From positions 558,001 through 622,000 of the forward strand of contig CM043801.1 in assembly GCA_023974075.1 (NCBI GenBank): a stretch of DNA of 64,000 nt. Direction: 5' to 3'. Position 1 is the first letter of the stretch. Each line of letters opens with the position of its first letter. This stretch comes from Chaenocephalus aceratus (lineage: Eukaryota > Chordata > Actinopteri > Perciformes > Channichthyidae). The notes beneath the pieces were generated by a model that searched no databases, was not told the DNA's origin, and saw only the letters and a list, made by a program, of their open reading frames with translations. This document shows positions 1 to 12,990 of the stretch, piece after piece. The position numbers and the translations under genes are program-made.

Positions 1-982
1 GCCTGCAGCCATTTCATGAAGTGAAGGAGGTTTTCCTTCTATAAAACAGCTGTGGGCAGCAGATACCGTGAGAGTCCCGGACATGAATTCATAGATCAAG
101 GCAGACTGGTTTACAGACTCTCCTGTTTTGCCAATCCGGTGCTTAAACAAATAGCTCTGCACCCCTGGCCGACATGTCCTTAAAACGAAGTCCGAGTTTG
201 AAATATATCTCAAATAATATATGCACTGCTATTTCCCCACATAAACATAACAGTCTGCAATGAAACGGTTGTCTCCTGTGAGCTCCACTTCCTACTTGGC
301 GCACCGGTAACTTTCTTGTGCGCACGAGCTGCTGAGACCTTATAGGGTGAGCCGCCGAATCCCTCGGAACATCATAAAAGCCATTTTCAACGGTTTTCTG
401 GTGAAAGATTAACTAGGCTACTGGATGAAATAATATGACTGGTGCACAAATGAAACACTTTTTGAAAAAAATATTATGATAAAATAGTTTTATATATTTA
501 TAATTCTGCAAATATTACGATAAACTCACAGCTATTTCGCGGCCCGGCAGTAACACCTGGGGGTTGGGGGTTGCCTTATAACATGTTGTACACAGTGGAA
601 ATAAACATTCTGGTTACCTCAACATCAGGGATCTTAAACTTAAACTCCTTCTGAATCAAACCGTCACGGTAGCCTTATCTTACTGATCCCTCTTAAAATA
701 GAAGAACACACGTTACTTTACCAGCAGAGAGAAAATGGATTATTAAATTATTAATGTGACTAATAAAGAGCGGTTTGATTATTAAGTATTATTCTGTTGA
801 TCGATGTCATTACATTTGGTGAAAAGCACATAATGACTTGTTTAAGACTCGTTTTGTCAAAGTTTAGGACTTGGACTTGACTTGAACTTGCCCATCCTGA
901 CTTGAGACTTGACTCAGACTTGAGACTTGACTCGGACTTGCAAAACAATGACTTGGTCATTGGTCACTCTGTCCTACACGGC
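1..982. other. no gene seen; gactt-rich simple repeat near the right end
   Basis: I see no exon-like or recognisable coding sequence. The stretch is AT-rich and probably belongs to the first intron of the junctophilin gene at 12.3 kb, which is transcribed leftward. Around 835-960 it contains a degenerate short repeat built from variants of gacttgactcg and acttgagacttg. Such tracts are common in fish intergenic DNA. Confidence 0.5.
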
Positions 983-1304
983 TTGTTGGAGCTCCTGCCC
1001 CCCCCCCCCCCCTATAAGCCCACTGTGCTCTGATTGGTCAGCTCGCCCACTCTGTTCTGATGAGTCCACCACCGTTATAGTAGAACATCAGTGATTATGT
1101 GTTACAATGGCGTTTGTTAGCAACCAGAAAATGACACCAGCAATGACAAACAGATGAGAATGCTGCGTGGGGTCTGGAGTCCATTTGGTCGTCTTTACGT
1201 GACTTAGACCAGGAAGAAAAAAATGGAAAAAGAAAAATGTCCAACGAGGCGTTTTGGGGCAGCATAGACAGGTCTTTTCTGTGTTAGAGTTTTACTCCCT
1301 ACAG
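983..1304 (-). mobile_element. partial copy of a TTAA-type MITE
   Basis: Read on the minus strand, this matches the interior of the complete MITE at 8102-8856: the block around gtgctctgattggtc and the block rich in taaaactctaacacagaaa followed by ccccaaaacgcc occur in the same order. Neither terminal repeat is present. The left side ends near a run of about 14 C and the right side abuts the hAT copy that starts at 1305. I infer a truncated copy of a Kolobok-like non-autonomous family. Confidence 0.6.
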
Positions 1305-2768
1305 CAGGCCTATTCAACTAGCGGCCCACGGGCCGAATCAGGCCCTTCAGAACTTTTTTCTGGCCCACAAGAGGTTACCTGCAAATCGAATTGGGATATG
1401 TGTAATAGCATAAATAAAACTAATGTCTGATCACACTAAATCCAACGATGCGGCGAAAACGCTGGTTTTTCCATTCATTTGAATGATTTTGAATCCATTA
1501 TTTTGCCTGCCGCGCTCTGCTCATTAAAAACAAAAACGCACTGTGTCCTCACTTGTCAAAGCTCAGTCAAACTCACGGTACACACTAGGTTCGCGGGCCA
1601 CAGAGAAAGTGCTTTAGTTAACAACAGCTTCAAGATGTCTCTCTCCAAGCCCAAGAAACGTAAAGTTGATTCGGAAAATCGCCAATTCCAGAATGAATGG
1701 ACCACAAATATGTATTTACTTTGCCAGCCGCAACAAGTAATACACCGGTGTGTTTATTGTGCAACAAAAGTATATCCGTGATGAAAGAATACAACGTAAA
1801 GCGACACTACAACTCAAATCACGGCTCGTTTCCTGCCAGTGTTCCCGTGGGCTCTGAGGAACGGAGAAGGAAAGTACTGCTAGCATCATTTGAACGGAGT
1901 CAAGTGGCCAACAATGAGGAAGGTGGCCTTGCTTATACTGACAATGTTTGGATCTACCTATACTTGTGAGTCGAGCTTTTCTCATATGAATGCCATCAAA
2001 ACAAGGGCACGTTGCTCCTTGACCAATGAGAAGCTGCATGAGTGTCTCAGGAGTGCTCTGACCACTTAGGAGCCAAACTGCTGAAATAGCTAAATCAAGG
2101 CAGTGTCATTTCTCTCACCGACGCAAACAGGCTACACATGACAGAAGTCTGATGCATGGTATGTATGCAGATCTGTTGTTATGGTCATTCATTTTATGGT
2201 CATTCAAACAAGCCTCCTTACCGTTTCGAAAATTGTAAAAATGTTTCCAAGATATGAATGTTATGAGTCTGATGGCTATTGTTTTACTGTGTTCTATTTG
2301 CATTTAGTATTACATGTTATGGACTTGTGTTGTCTTCAATGCACCTTATGTATGCTTGGAAGTGTTGAGGATATTATACACAGGGCTACTTACTGTCAAT
2401 GTGATGAATACTGTTGTATTATATTCATCTTGTTTTGTACATTAGTGGACATGGAACTGTTGGGGAAAAAACTCATGTCTCCTTAGCTTTAAAGATGCAA
2501 CATGTTGCACTTTTGTGTCAAGCCTTGTACCCGAAGCTTTCCTACTTGTTATGGACTGGTTGCTTTCTGTATGATTTATGTTGATACAATTAAAGTAAAA
2601 AAAAAGGGATGCACTTGACTAGTTCATTTCATGTATTAGTATCTATTAACATACTGTAAGCAAGAGTTATTTGTAGTGGTTCCTTGACGAAGTGTTGTGT
2701 GGCCCACAAACCCCCGGTGCTGTTCCTATTTGGCCCACTTGCTAATGGAGTTGAATAGCCCGGCCCTA
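1305..2768 (+). mobile_element. internally deleted hAT (Charlie-like) element
   Basis: The left end begins caggcctattcaac and the right end finishes gttgaatagcccggcccta. These are inverted copies of one terminal repeat, with four bases apparently lost on the left. In between are remnants of a transposase of the kind related to GTF2IRD2/ZMYM-like hAT proteins, with N- and C-terminal pieces but no catalytic centre. No convincing 8-bp target duplication is visible, and the MITE interrupted at 1304 does not resume at 2769, so a later rearrangement is likely. Confidence 0.65.
1635..2105 (+). pseudogene. hAT transposase remnant (BED-like finger plus C-terminal piece)
   Basis: An ATG at 1635 opens a lysine-rich start (KKRKVDSENRQFQNEW) that shifts frame near 1705. 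The following frame reads VCLLCNKS and then H-x4-H, a BED-like CCHH finger. After about residue 70 of that frame the sequence jumps directly to FSHMNAIKTR...LTNEKLHECLRSALT near 1970-2065, which is typical of the extreme C-terminal dimerisation region of Charlie-type hAT transposases. The RNase-H-like catalytic core is missing and there is at least one frameshift, so no functional product is expected. It may once have been a non-autonomous derivative mobilised in trans. Confidence 0.65.
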
Positions 2769-3979
2769 GAGTGGAGACGACACACTGTGATCCTAACACC
2801 TGCACGTTTGCCTCCGTGTGCTGCAGATTGAAAGGTTTGGACATAAGACAGTTGCTTAAAGCACCACCAGCGAGCGTCATTGGGTGGTACAGCTTGGGCT
2901 GGGGCCCTTATGGCTGCAGTTTGAGAATGTGCTATTTTAAAAGATGGAAGTAACTTGAGACACCGGGAAGTCTGTTGGCTGGCCAAACATAACTCGAAGC
3001 AGCTACCTTGCTATGTGGTCTCAGCCTTCTCCACAGTGGCAGACTGACTGATACATATCACATAAGACTGTTCTAGAAGCTGCTCTTCACATAGTAAGGA
3101 TCTTACAGTATTTTGAAGTGATTATTTTTCGGAGTTTTTTGAATTGATTTTGAATTGTTCTCAATGGATTGAAAAACATCAACAAGTCGTTCACAAATGT
3201 CCTTTTCATTTTTTATTTGTGTACAATTACTGCGATGTATCCGTTCTGTGCATCCTCTGATTTATCCATTATTTATATTTAATCTAAATAAAACATAGTG
3301 TTTAACCCAGGTGAATGGGACAACACACAGGTGTAGGAGGTTAATTACTCTCTCATTAAAGCTCCCCATGTCATGTTTATGTAAGTGACCATATTAGTTG
3401 ACTGCAATCTGTATTGCTCTATATTCTGTTAGTATTATTAGCACTATCACAGATTTGTATTGTCTTCATTTGTTGACTGTGAAACTGACTTGATATCTGC
3501 ACATTCAGTCTATTGTATGGCTGCTGCACTAGAAATATAGTATTTAGTAGTATTGGCTGCCTTTGTTTGTTACAAAAGCACATACTCAAAGCAGTGCATG
3601 CATCACAAACAATGGAGTTGAGTTGAAGATGTCCCCCTCCCACAATATGTTAAAAATGTCAGCATTTACCATGAATCAGAAAAATGTCTCGAGAATAGGA
3701 AATACATTTTACAATATTATTATATGCTTTTTCTTTTTACCACACCATTGAAATGCTTTGAGCAGGTGAGCCCTTATAACCCAAACATATGTGGTGGGGA
3801 TATGTTCCCCCCTCCTCTTTTATGTGCCTTACTTCTTTAAAATGAAATGCATGGAATGTATAGGTCCTAGAAATTAACCTAAAAACGAAATTCCAAATCA
3901 ACTTGCAGAGACCTTCTTCCCCACAAAGCTAAACAGGCATATATCTCTGTAAAGATATTGATAGAAAGCATTTCCATAA
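2769..3979. other. no gene seen
   Basis: AT-rich sequence with no long or recognisable frame, no clear terminal repeats and no tandem array. It probably belongs to junctophilin intron 1. Confidence 0.45.
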
Positions 3980-4085
3980 CAATAATAATACATTTGATTT
4001 AAGGGCGCCTTTCATGATTCCCAAGGACACCGTACAATTTGGTAAATACTCTAAGCAACAGAACATGATACAAACACAAACATAC
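3980..4085 (-). mobile_element. possible LINE 3' end fragment
   Basis: The stretch aataataatacatttgatt followed by a gcgcctttcatgattcccaagg-like block resembles, in reverse, the 3' end of fish non-LTR elements, which often read as a gcgcc...aaat box followed by a short simple-repeat tail. Only about 100 bp is recognisable, and the assignment is from general resemblance. Confidence 0.3.
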
Positions 4086-4311
4086 GACCATGGAAGAGAA
4101 CATCAGAGATTTGAATGTGTGATTGTGTCAGACTGTCCGATGTGTGGGGGAGAGAGAAACAGAGTCTGGGAGCAGTGCGGCTACAGCCCGAGCACCAACG
4201 GTGACGAGGCGTGGGGTGGGGATGGCTAGCAGACCAGCTAAGGAACGACGGGAGGGGGTACACTCCTGAAACACTCATCACTGTGTCAAAAACAAACTCT
4301 ACTTGTAGTAG

Positions 4312-4943
4312 TCAATGTACGTTTTCTATATGTTTATAACAGCAATGTACGTTTCTATATGTTATACAGCAATGTACGTGTCTATATGTTATACAGCAAT
4401 GTACGTTTCTATATGTTATACAGCAATGTACGTGTCCTATATGTTATACAGCAATGTACGTGTCTATATGTTATACAGCAATGTACGTTTCTATATGTTA
4501 TACAGCAATGTACGTTTCTATGTTACAGCAATGTACGTTTCTATATGTTATACAGCAATGCATATGTTATACAGCAATGTACGTGTCTATATGTTATACA
4601 GCAATGTACGTCTATATGTTATACAGCAATGTACGTTTCTATATGTTATACAGCAATGTACGTTTCTATATGTTATACAGCAATGTACGTGTCTATATGT
4701 TATACAGCAATGTACGTGTCTATATGTTATACAGCAATGTACGTTTCTATATGTTATACAGCAATGTACGTTTCTATATGTTATACAGCAATGTACGTTT
4801 CTATATGTTTACAGCAATGTACGTTTCTATACAGCAATGTACGTTTCTATATGTTACAGCAATGTACGTGTCTATATGTTATACAGCAATGTACGTTTCT
4901 ATATGTTATACAGCAATGTACGTTTCTATATGTTATACAGCAG
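4312..4943. repeat. 27-bp minisatellite, about 23 copies
   Basis: Tandem units of acagcaatgtacgtttctat plus atgttat (27 bp) run from about 4312 to 4943. Variants include cgtgtc in place of cgtttc and units shortened by 3-9 bp. Because 27 is a multiple of three and the unit lacks stops in some frames, long artificial open frames run through it in all three forward frames, giving a 9-residue periodic peptide (CYTAMYVSI-like). I do not regard these as genes. Confidence 0.95.
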
Positions 4944-7900
4944 CTTACAAAGCAAGAAAAGGCCAGGAGAGTTCATCTCTTTTGCACATTTCTTTCCCAG
5001 ACAGCTCCAAATTGCAGCGCTGGGTGCTCAGACCTGTAGCTGCCAATGGAAACAATTCCCTGTCCGTGTGGATAGGAATTAAACAAATATATGTCCCAAT
5101 TTGTTTTTTGGTCCGTCAACAGAATATAAATATTCTATAAACACATAATGACATTGGATTGAATATACGTTAAAAGTAAAATGTAATATAAATAACAAAT
5201 CATGTCAAACTAAAGGCGCTTAAAAGGGATTTGAAAACTAAAATGATCAAGGACTCACAGCATCACTAGTTAGCACATGGAGCCTCACCGAGGAGACCAG
5301 AGGAAGTGCTAGTGTCAGCAGTGAGTACTGCATGTTTAACAACACCATTTATTTTGTGCAATAGCAGATATCATAATATAATATATTTATATCTTTCAAA
5401 ATAAAAATGAAATTGCATGCCCTCAATTTGTTTTGTTTTAAGTTACTCTATCAAAGTAATACATTCCACTATAATGACAGCACTACTACAATTGAAGCTG
5501 TTGCTACCGACTACAGGAACATGTGCAATCTTAGCTCAGCAGGCTAGTTGCACACTAGCACTGTTTTATAGTGACCAGGTGAACCAAATCATTGCAGTTT
5601 GAAAAACGTGAGACTGGCAAAATCCTAGTGCAGCGGCTAAGAACCATTTCAACCGAGATGGATTAATCCTGTCGCATCAAGGTGCAGGGCCAAGCTAAAG
5701 ATAGAGAGGCCCCTTGCAGGGGAGCTGAAAGGGTGTCATATAACCAGTAGTGGGTACAAGAAGCTCTACAAACCTGGTACTGCTATACATGAACTACCAT
5801 CACACAGCCCTTTGACTCAAAGTGCAGATGCAACTTTTGTTAGAGCCCAGGCAGGCGTCTGGTTAACTCCTTCTCTCTTCTCTCTGTCTTTAGATAAGAC
5901 ATCATCCGTTTTATTTTGCTTTATAAGACGTTCTAATAGTGTTTACCTGAATGTATTACATTACTCTGCCCCTTTAAATTCAAGTAAGGCTTCAGTGGTG
6001 CTGGAACGAGTCCTAAAGCCCCAGAACTCAGTCAGCATTTCAGCACTTCTGCTTTTTGAACAAGTGTTTGTGTTGAAGCCTGAAATAAGATATGTGATTA
6101 ACACAAGTTTAAGATATATGTCATATAGATGACATTAAAACATGGTCAGTAAAATACACCCACTGTGAATGCATGCATCTATGAGTTATAAAACAGCGGT
6201 TGCTCACAAGTAACCAAAGAGCCGATAACTTCATCACAGCGAATACAAGTCTGCTTTTAGATTAGCGCTGTGAAATCATGAATAACTTGTGCCAAACGTT
6301 AGATCTGGTGAAGCATTTACGCTTCAAAATGTATAAAAGTGGTGTTAATATGTGCAGATTGTTCTGGTGAACAAAACGTGTTAAATATCATAAATGTGTG
6401 TTTGCAATGATCTTAGATTCTGCATTATTCTGAAATCCAATTGTTTTCTTGTCAAGTAACTTTGGTCATATATAATATGTCATCACTGCACTGCTCTATT
6501 GCTCTCCAAATAAATATATTTTCTCAAATCAATATCCAATCATTAGATATATTTCATATATATATTTGAATATTGAACCCATAGTATCACGTAAGCTATC
6601 TCTATGACAAACTGGCCGCCTATGGTGTGAAACCTGATGACAACAAGCATTTATGATGACTGGAGAGACAACAGTTGTGTAATATCTGTCTGTGTGTGTG
6701 CTTTGCGAAATCATCTTAAAAATGTAAGGAAAAGAAAGACACTTGGTTTTTAAATAAACAAATCACAAGCACGCTACATAGCCCATGCTTAATGTGTCTC
6801 AATAACGTGCCTCCTGGTTACACTTACCATGTGCCAACCGTTACCTTAATCAAAGAGTATTCCAGGAAGTGAAATTGACACGGACAATCTGCTGTTGTGT
6901 GCTTCATTTTTAAAAGGGAAAACTCCAGACTCGGGTATGTCCAAACCTGCCATTTACTTATATGAACTTTAGATAAGGTCTGGATGGCAGATGCATAAAT
7001 AATATAAAAATATCTACTAGATCTAATATTACTACCATAAGAGAAGAACAAAAAAAAACAATAAAGAAATTAGTCTTACACTTTTTAAATAATGACATTA
7101 CATTTGTATTATTATAGTGCCAGATTTGAGTTATCCAAGACCAGAACGAAAAATGAAAATCTTGAACAAAAAACGTTGGTTGTGTAAAATAAACATATTT
7201 CTACTCTGTGCTATTTCAACAAACATCTTAATTATTATTATTATTATGGTTTAATTGACCCTTCAAAAGAGAGGGTTCTCTGCTCTCCTTCCAGAACATG
7301 TCTGACCACCTGTTGGTGTCCCTCACTTTATTAAGTTCAACCATCACATGAAAGTAGCTGTTAGTTTTCAGATCCATTGGCAGAACCTCTTGGGTATATG
7401 CCATTGTCTGTTGGTCATTCTCATATAACCTTTTAGCCAATCACATGCCTCCTGCCTCTTTAATCTGCCATACGAGATTTGCTATTTGCTAGACCTTTTG
7501 TTGAAAATAGGTAGTTATGTGACGTTTCTATGGTTCATACAGCTATTCTCTGATTGGTTGCGCTTTGAAAGGTCAGCAGTGATAAAGGTCACAGTTGAAA
7601 TAATGAAAACCAAAGCAAAGTTTGCTTGATGGCAATTTCAAGCGGTGTGCAACGCAAATGGTTGCGCACAACCTAGTCGGGCGGAATTGTTCTCCCCATA
7701 AAAAAAACGACAACGTCAGCTCGGAGCAGATTTACGCAGCTAGCTGAAAAATGCTAGCAGAAGTGTCCAGTTATCACCAAGCCCCCAGGAAGTGCGCCGG
7801 ACTCAGATGAAAATATGTAAAAATGTGTAACAACGTTATTCTGCAGTTATTTCCCTCTGCATTATGAACGTGCATCTAACCCACGGGACCGCGCTGCCCA

Positions 7901-8097
7901 GCACTTTCATGTTACGTGTTCAGCACTACATGCGTTTATCTTTACCCATGGATGCACAATAACAACGGACCATATCGCCTTACTGCCAGCCCACGGAGCT
8001 GTAATAATGGATATATTGCACATGTTTGCTGTAATTCATAATTTGTAAAATATTATACTACATGGGCTGTATGATGTAAATCTTGTATTAAATAAAG
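4944..8097. other. no gene seen
   Basis: AT-rich presumed intronic DNA. There is a short (att)n run near 7215-7245. Around 7540-7700 the base composition is more even (gattggttgcgc, gcgcacaacctagtcgggcgg), which may be an old repeat, but no terminal repeats were found. No protein-like frame was recognised. Confidence 0.45.
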
Positions 8098-8101
8098 TTA
8101 A

Positions 8102-8856
8102 AGGTCCCATGTCATGCTTTTCTGGTTATTACCCATCCCCTTGTGTGTTATGAAGGTTTTTATGCATGTAAACGGTGTGCAGAGTCAAAAGTACACCCTG
8201 TAGCGAGTAAAACTCTAACACAGAAAATACCTCCCCAAAACGCCTTGTTGGTGAAAGTCATCATCCATTTGATTCTTCCGGGTACGAGATTACGTAAGCA
8301 CGTAGCCGGAACTAAATGGACCAATCCGCGGAGCCGTTACGTTAAGCCCCCGCTGATTGGTCCAAATTGACCAATCCACAGACTTCCTCACACACTCAGT
8401 GCAGGCAGCTCTGCTGATTCTCCTCCCTGGCTGCAGGCTGATAACAGACAGTTGGGATCTCTCTGCAGACCCATTCTCACAGCGTTTATCAACCTTTTTC
8501 TTACTCAATATCAAGCCACATTATTGTTTTTACTTCGGCTGTGACTTTGTGTGTGCTCAGGGTGAGTTTGGCTGTGTTTCGATGTCGCTAAACAAGGAAA
8601 CCACACCTCCACGGAGCTCAGCGCGATACACAACGTCCCGACCAATCAGAGCACACTGTGCTCACAGGGAGGGTGGGGGCTGGAGCTATTGGAGCTACAA
8701 CGAGCCGTTAAAGGCAGACAGTGAAATTCAGTGAATACACGTAGTGTATGCTGTATGAGAAAAATGTGAGTTTGGAAAATTGTACAATATAAATCTATTC
8801 TAGTAGACCTCAACAATGGAATTATGATCAGTGGAAATGGCCATGACATGTCTCCT
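8102..8856. mobile_element. complete TTAA-flanked MITE (Kolobok-like)
   Basis: The element begins aggtcccatgtcatgc and ends ggccatgacatgtctcct, which are inverted relatives of each other. It is flanked by ttaa at 8098-8101 and ttaa at 8857-8860. A TTAA target is used by the Kolobok and piggyBac superfamilies. The terminal sequence is close to that of the THAP-coding element at 56571-59341 (aggagacctatcatgc), so Kolobok is favoured. The 755-bp interior has no convincing gene. It is a non-autonomous element that depends on transposase in trans. Confidence 0.75.
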
Positions 8857-8860
8857 TTAA

Positions 8861-9809
8861 TATTACCGACGTAGATTAACGTCCCTGTAGCTTCTTATTG
8901 CACTTGCAATATACCATTAAAGGAGTTGAACGTTGCTGTTTGCTATTACTATAATACCACGCAGGGATAAGCCAGAGTTTACAACTTTTGCATGTGGGCA
9001 CAGCAGCACGTTTTGACCCAGATTAATTAGCTATACCATATGATATCGCCCGAGGAAGTCGTCATACTTATACATATAAATAAAGATATATGGGTCAAAG
9101 CTCTAATCAAATTAACAGTTGTATTAATTATACTTGTATATGTATATATTAGGGCTGTCAAACGATTAACATTTTTAATCAGATTAATCACAGCTTAAAA
9201 ATTAATTAATCAGATTAATCACCTCGCTAGCTGCTATCTGCTAGCTGCTAGCTGCTAACTGCCGCAGCCGCCTCGTTATTCGTTAATATCAAATCCATCA
9301 TAACAATCCAGAACGCGCGGTGCTGTTACGTGTACGCAAATTGACGTGCTTGATGTGAACGAGCCTTTTGGGGTGCGTGGTTAAAGTTGCGCATGCTCTC
9401 TGAGCGCACATACGGGTACTTCTCAGGCATGCTGGGTAATCTGTGACGTTTCACTCTCTCAAAAGTTGGGCCATGTTGTCATCCATGCGCCAATGAGCAA
9501 CTCTCATAGGAATGAATGAGGCCCCGCCTCCCACGCTGTATCCAGTTCTTATTATACATCCATGTTTATCACCTGTTAGCGAGAGGCACAACAAATGCAA
9601 ATTCTTAATAAGCTATCTAGCTACTGCTGTAAACAAACACAGTAAACAAACACTGAAATATTTTATTCAGCTTGACAAGGCCACGTAGCTGCTAACTAGC
9701 CAGGCAGAGAGCAACAACAGCAGATAATTCAGCGTTACGTTGGCAGCATTTTCATTCTGAAGATGTTCCTCATAGACAACACACAACTTTGAAGATACAC
9801 TGATACCAG

Positions 9810-9810
<1 letters not shown>
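8861..9810. other. no gene; fragments of old repeats
   Basis: From about 9149 the sequence tagggctgtcaaacgattaa with repeated taatcagattaatcac blocks resembles the end of a widespread fish DNA transposon, followed by a gctagctgctatctg run. Around 9480-9560 another block (caatgagcaactctcatagg) looks like a piece of a second dispersed repeat. No terminal pair or target duplication could be matched, and no coding frame is seen. Confidence 0.4.
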
Positions 9811-9904
<94 letters not shown>

Positions 9905-9973
9905 ATCTCTCTCTCTCCTCTCTCTCTCTCTTCTTCTCTCTCTCTTCTCTCTCTCTTCTCCTCCCCCCCCCCT

Positions 9974-10004
<31 letters not shown>
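9811..10004. repeat. (CT)n microsatellite followed by poly-C
   Basis: About 150 bp of imperfect ct dinucleotides is followed by a run of about 40 C interrupted by two or three T. The whole 190 bp is pyrimidine on the plus strand, and therefore a polypurine tract on the other. Confidence 0.95.
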
Positions 10005-10420
10005 TGACAGCCTGTCAGTATCTCATGCAGCTCACTGATCCAGTAAGAGTGACCCGGACAGTGAAGAATATATATATTTATAACTAGTTTAGCTTGTTCC
10101 AGAGCTAGATGAAATAGCTAAGTGTGTTAGGTCTAACACTTAGTGTGTGTGTTGCTCCGCTCCCCGGTCCGTCACAGCGGTGGAGCTGCAGGATTTCTGC
10201 TTCACACACGTTGCATACCGCTATTTTACTGTCTTTTTCGGACACCTTAAAACACTTTGGCGAGCTTGTTTTGCCGCGCACAGAGAAAAGTATTTTGTAT
10301 TTTACATCATGTGATCGGCTCTCTCGATCGGCCTTTATAGAGAGCACCGATCGATCGGCAGAGAGTGAATATCGGCCGATAACGATCGGCGGCTGATCGA
10401 TCGGAGCATCCCTATTGGGA
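10005..10420 (-). pseudogene. 5' fragment of a hAT (ZBED-type) transposase
   Basis: On the minus strand the fragment starts tagggatgctccgatcgatc, a familiar hAT-type end in fish, followed by cgatcggc-rich subterminal repeats. It then enters a frame reading CFKVSEKDSKIAVCNVCEAEI, the start of a BED zinc finger with its C-x2-C pair. The finger is cut after this pair; the histidine half and the rest of the transposase are absent, replaced by the poly-C/CT tract on the left. It is a relic of one terminus only. Confidence 0.6.
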
Positions 10421-10451
10421 AGCATAAAAAGTGTTTCTAGGGGACTATGTT

Positions 10452-10884
10452 TAGGGATGGTAATGGGTATCGTTTGAAATGTATCGATTCCGAATTCCGG
10501 TTCTGTTTCTGCTTATCGATTCCGGTTCTGCTTATCGATTCCGGTTCTTATCGATTCCCCGTTTCAAGCTTTAACTGACATTTTTACAAATAAAACCGAG
10601 CCGGTCGCGCACCGAGCCGGTCGTCAACGTCCCCTGACGAAGGCCGTTCTTTCAACGTCCCGCTGACGAACGGGCCGTTCTGTGATTCTCCAGAAGACAC
10701 AGATGGCCAGTCCGCCCTTACCCTGTATTCCACCGGGTCACCGCGGCGCAGCCGGACCCGGTGGAATACAGGGTCTACCACGTTTAGGAACCGTTAAGCA
10801 GAACCAAAATTGTGTATTTTGTATGGGTACCCGGCATTTTCTTATCGGTTCTCATCTGGAACCGAGTTTCGGTTCCCAACCCTA
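10452..10884. mobile_element. hAT-type MITE with exact 8-bp TSD
   Basis: The termini are tagggatggtaatggg on the left and ttcccaaccct a on the right, an imperfect inverted pair. The element is bounded by actatgtt at 10444-10451 and actatgtt at 10885-10892, an exact 8-bp duplication as expected for hAT insertion. Subterminal attccggttctg and tatcgattcc repeats are prominent on the left. The 433-bp body has no gene. It landed directly at the left edge of the Harbinger-like MITE that follows. Confidence 0.8.
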
Positions 10885-10893
10885 ACTATGTTG

Positions 10894-11628
10894 GACCCCG
10901 TTTACACGAGGACGATACGGGTTGTATCCACATAGTTTCTCTTGCGTATAGCCCTTTCGTTTACACGAGGCCGTAACAAACGATAGAAACGGACCCCGCA
11001 AACGATAACGGGTCCCAAGGTGGATAGATCTGCAAATGGAACGCTCTGGGGGGTCAAACGGCTCCGTGTGTACGCCTCTATACGATAATTTTCTGATAAC
11101 GATGATGAAATAGCCCCGCCTCCCTCTCCCACGTCTCCTGCTCAGAGATCAGCTGCTGGGCTGTCAGAAGAGGGGGGGGGGGAAGAGAGGCTCCGTTATT
11201 ATTGTTATATTATTATATAGAGTCGTTATCAATTAGTTTTAAAGCTCAATAAATAACAAAGAAGACCTCTGACTTTTCTAATTTTGTCCGGAAGATTTCA
11301 ACTTTAACGGACATGTTGACCGGCGAAACAAAATGTTAACGGAAACTCTGCCGCATGGTTCCCTCGTCCCTTGGAAGAGGCGGAGAGGTGGGTGTTTGTC
11401 ATCTGCTGGTGGACTGGAGAGATTTACAGTGGGAGCACACGCCGTCCACCGCGGAGAATAAACAGAAGGGCAACCATGCTCCAGGGTCTTCTTCGCGGCT
11501 TTTGGTGTATTTTGTTCCAGCAGTCTCGTGTGAACGGAAACGTTAATTGAGCCGAATGCATGTGGACGGAAGACTTTTTTGAAAACGCATATGGTGCGTA
11601 AACATAAACGTTCCGTGTAAATGGGGTC
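10894..11628. mobile_element. PIF/Harbinger-like MITE
   Basis: The left end gaccccgtttacacgaggac and the right end gttccgtgtaaatggggtc are inverted repeats. Flanks are ttg on the left and tta on the right, consistent with a 3-bp TTA-type target with one change. The interior block cgctctggggggtcaaacgg to gataacgatgatg also occurs, inverted, at 31190-31290 inside the larger copy at 30814-36368, so both belong to one family. No transposase is encoded. Confidence 0.7.
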
Positions 11629-11631
11629 TTA

Positions 11632-12724
<1,093 letters not shown>

Positions 12725-12990
12725 TCAGAAACGGAGAGTGAAGTACTGCTCGGTGGCGTATAATGAAGTCCAGAGTGCGAGTTGTTTTATGATGACAGGA
12801 GTCCCTGGTGAGGAGAGGGGCTCTCAGCGGAGGTGCGAGGAGCGAACGGCCAGTGATGGCGGCCGGGCGCATCAGCAGCTCAGGCGGTTACTGAGAACGG
12901 GACGTGGGAGGGTGAGAGGCGGCCGCCACGGCTGCCAGAGTCGCTCCACTGCTGAGGTCTGGAACGCTCGCCAACCCTGAATGAAGACTG
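12725..12990 (-). promoter_or_regulatory. jph1: jph1 5' untranslated / promoter-proximal region
   Basis: Directly upstream of the junctophilin ATG the sequence is much richer in G+C and CpG than its surroundings (cggccgggcgcatc, gaggcggccgccacgg). That is typical of a vertebrate 5' UTR and proximal promoter. No TATA box or transcription start can be fixed by eye, so the boundary is approximate. Confidence 0.45.

Noticed and set aside
4312..4943. CRISPR-like regular repeat pattern
   Set aside because: Head-to-tail tandem units without unique spacers in an animal genome; it is a minisatellite.
4315..5140. Three overlapping forward open frames of 226-255 codons
   Set aside because: They are read from the 27-bp minisatellite, whose unit is divisible by three; the peptides are purely periodic and no gene structure surrounds them.
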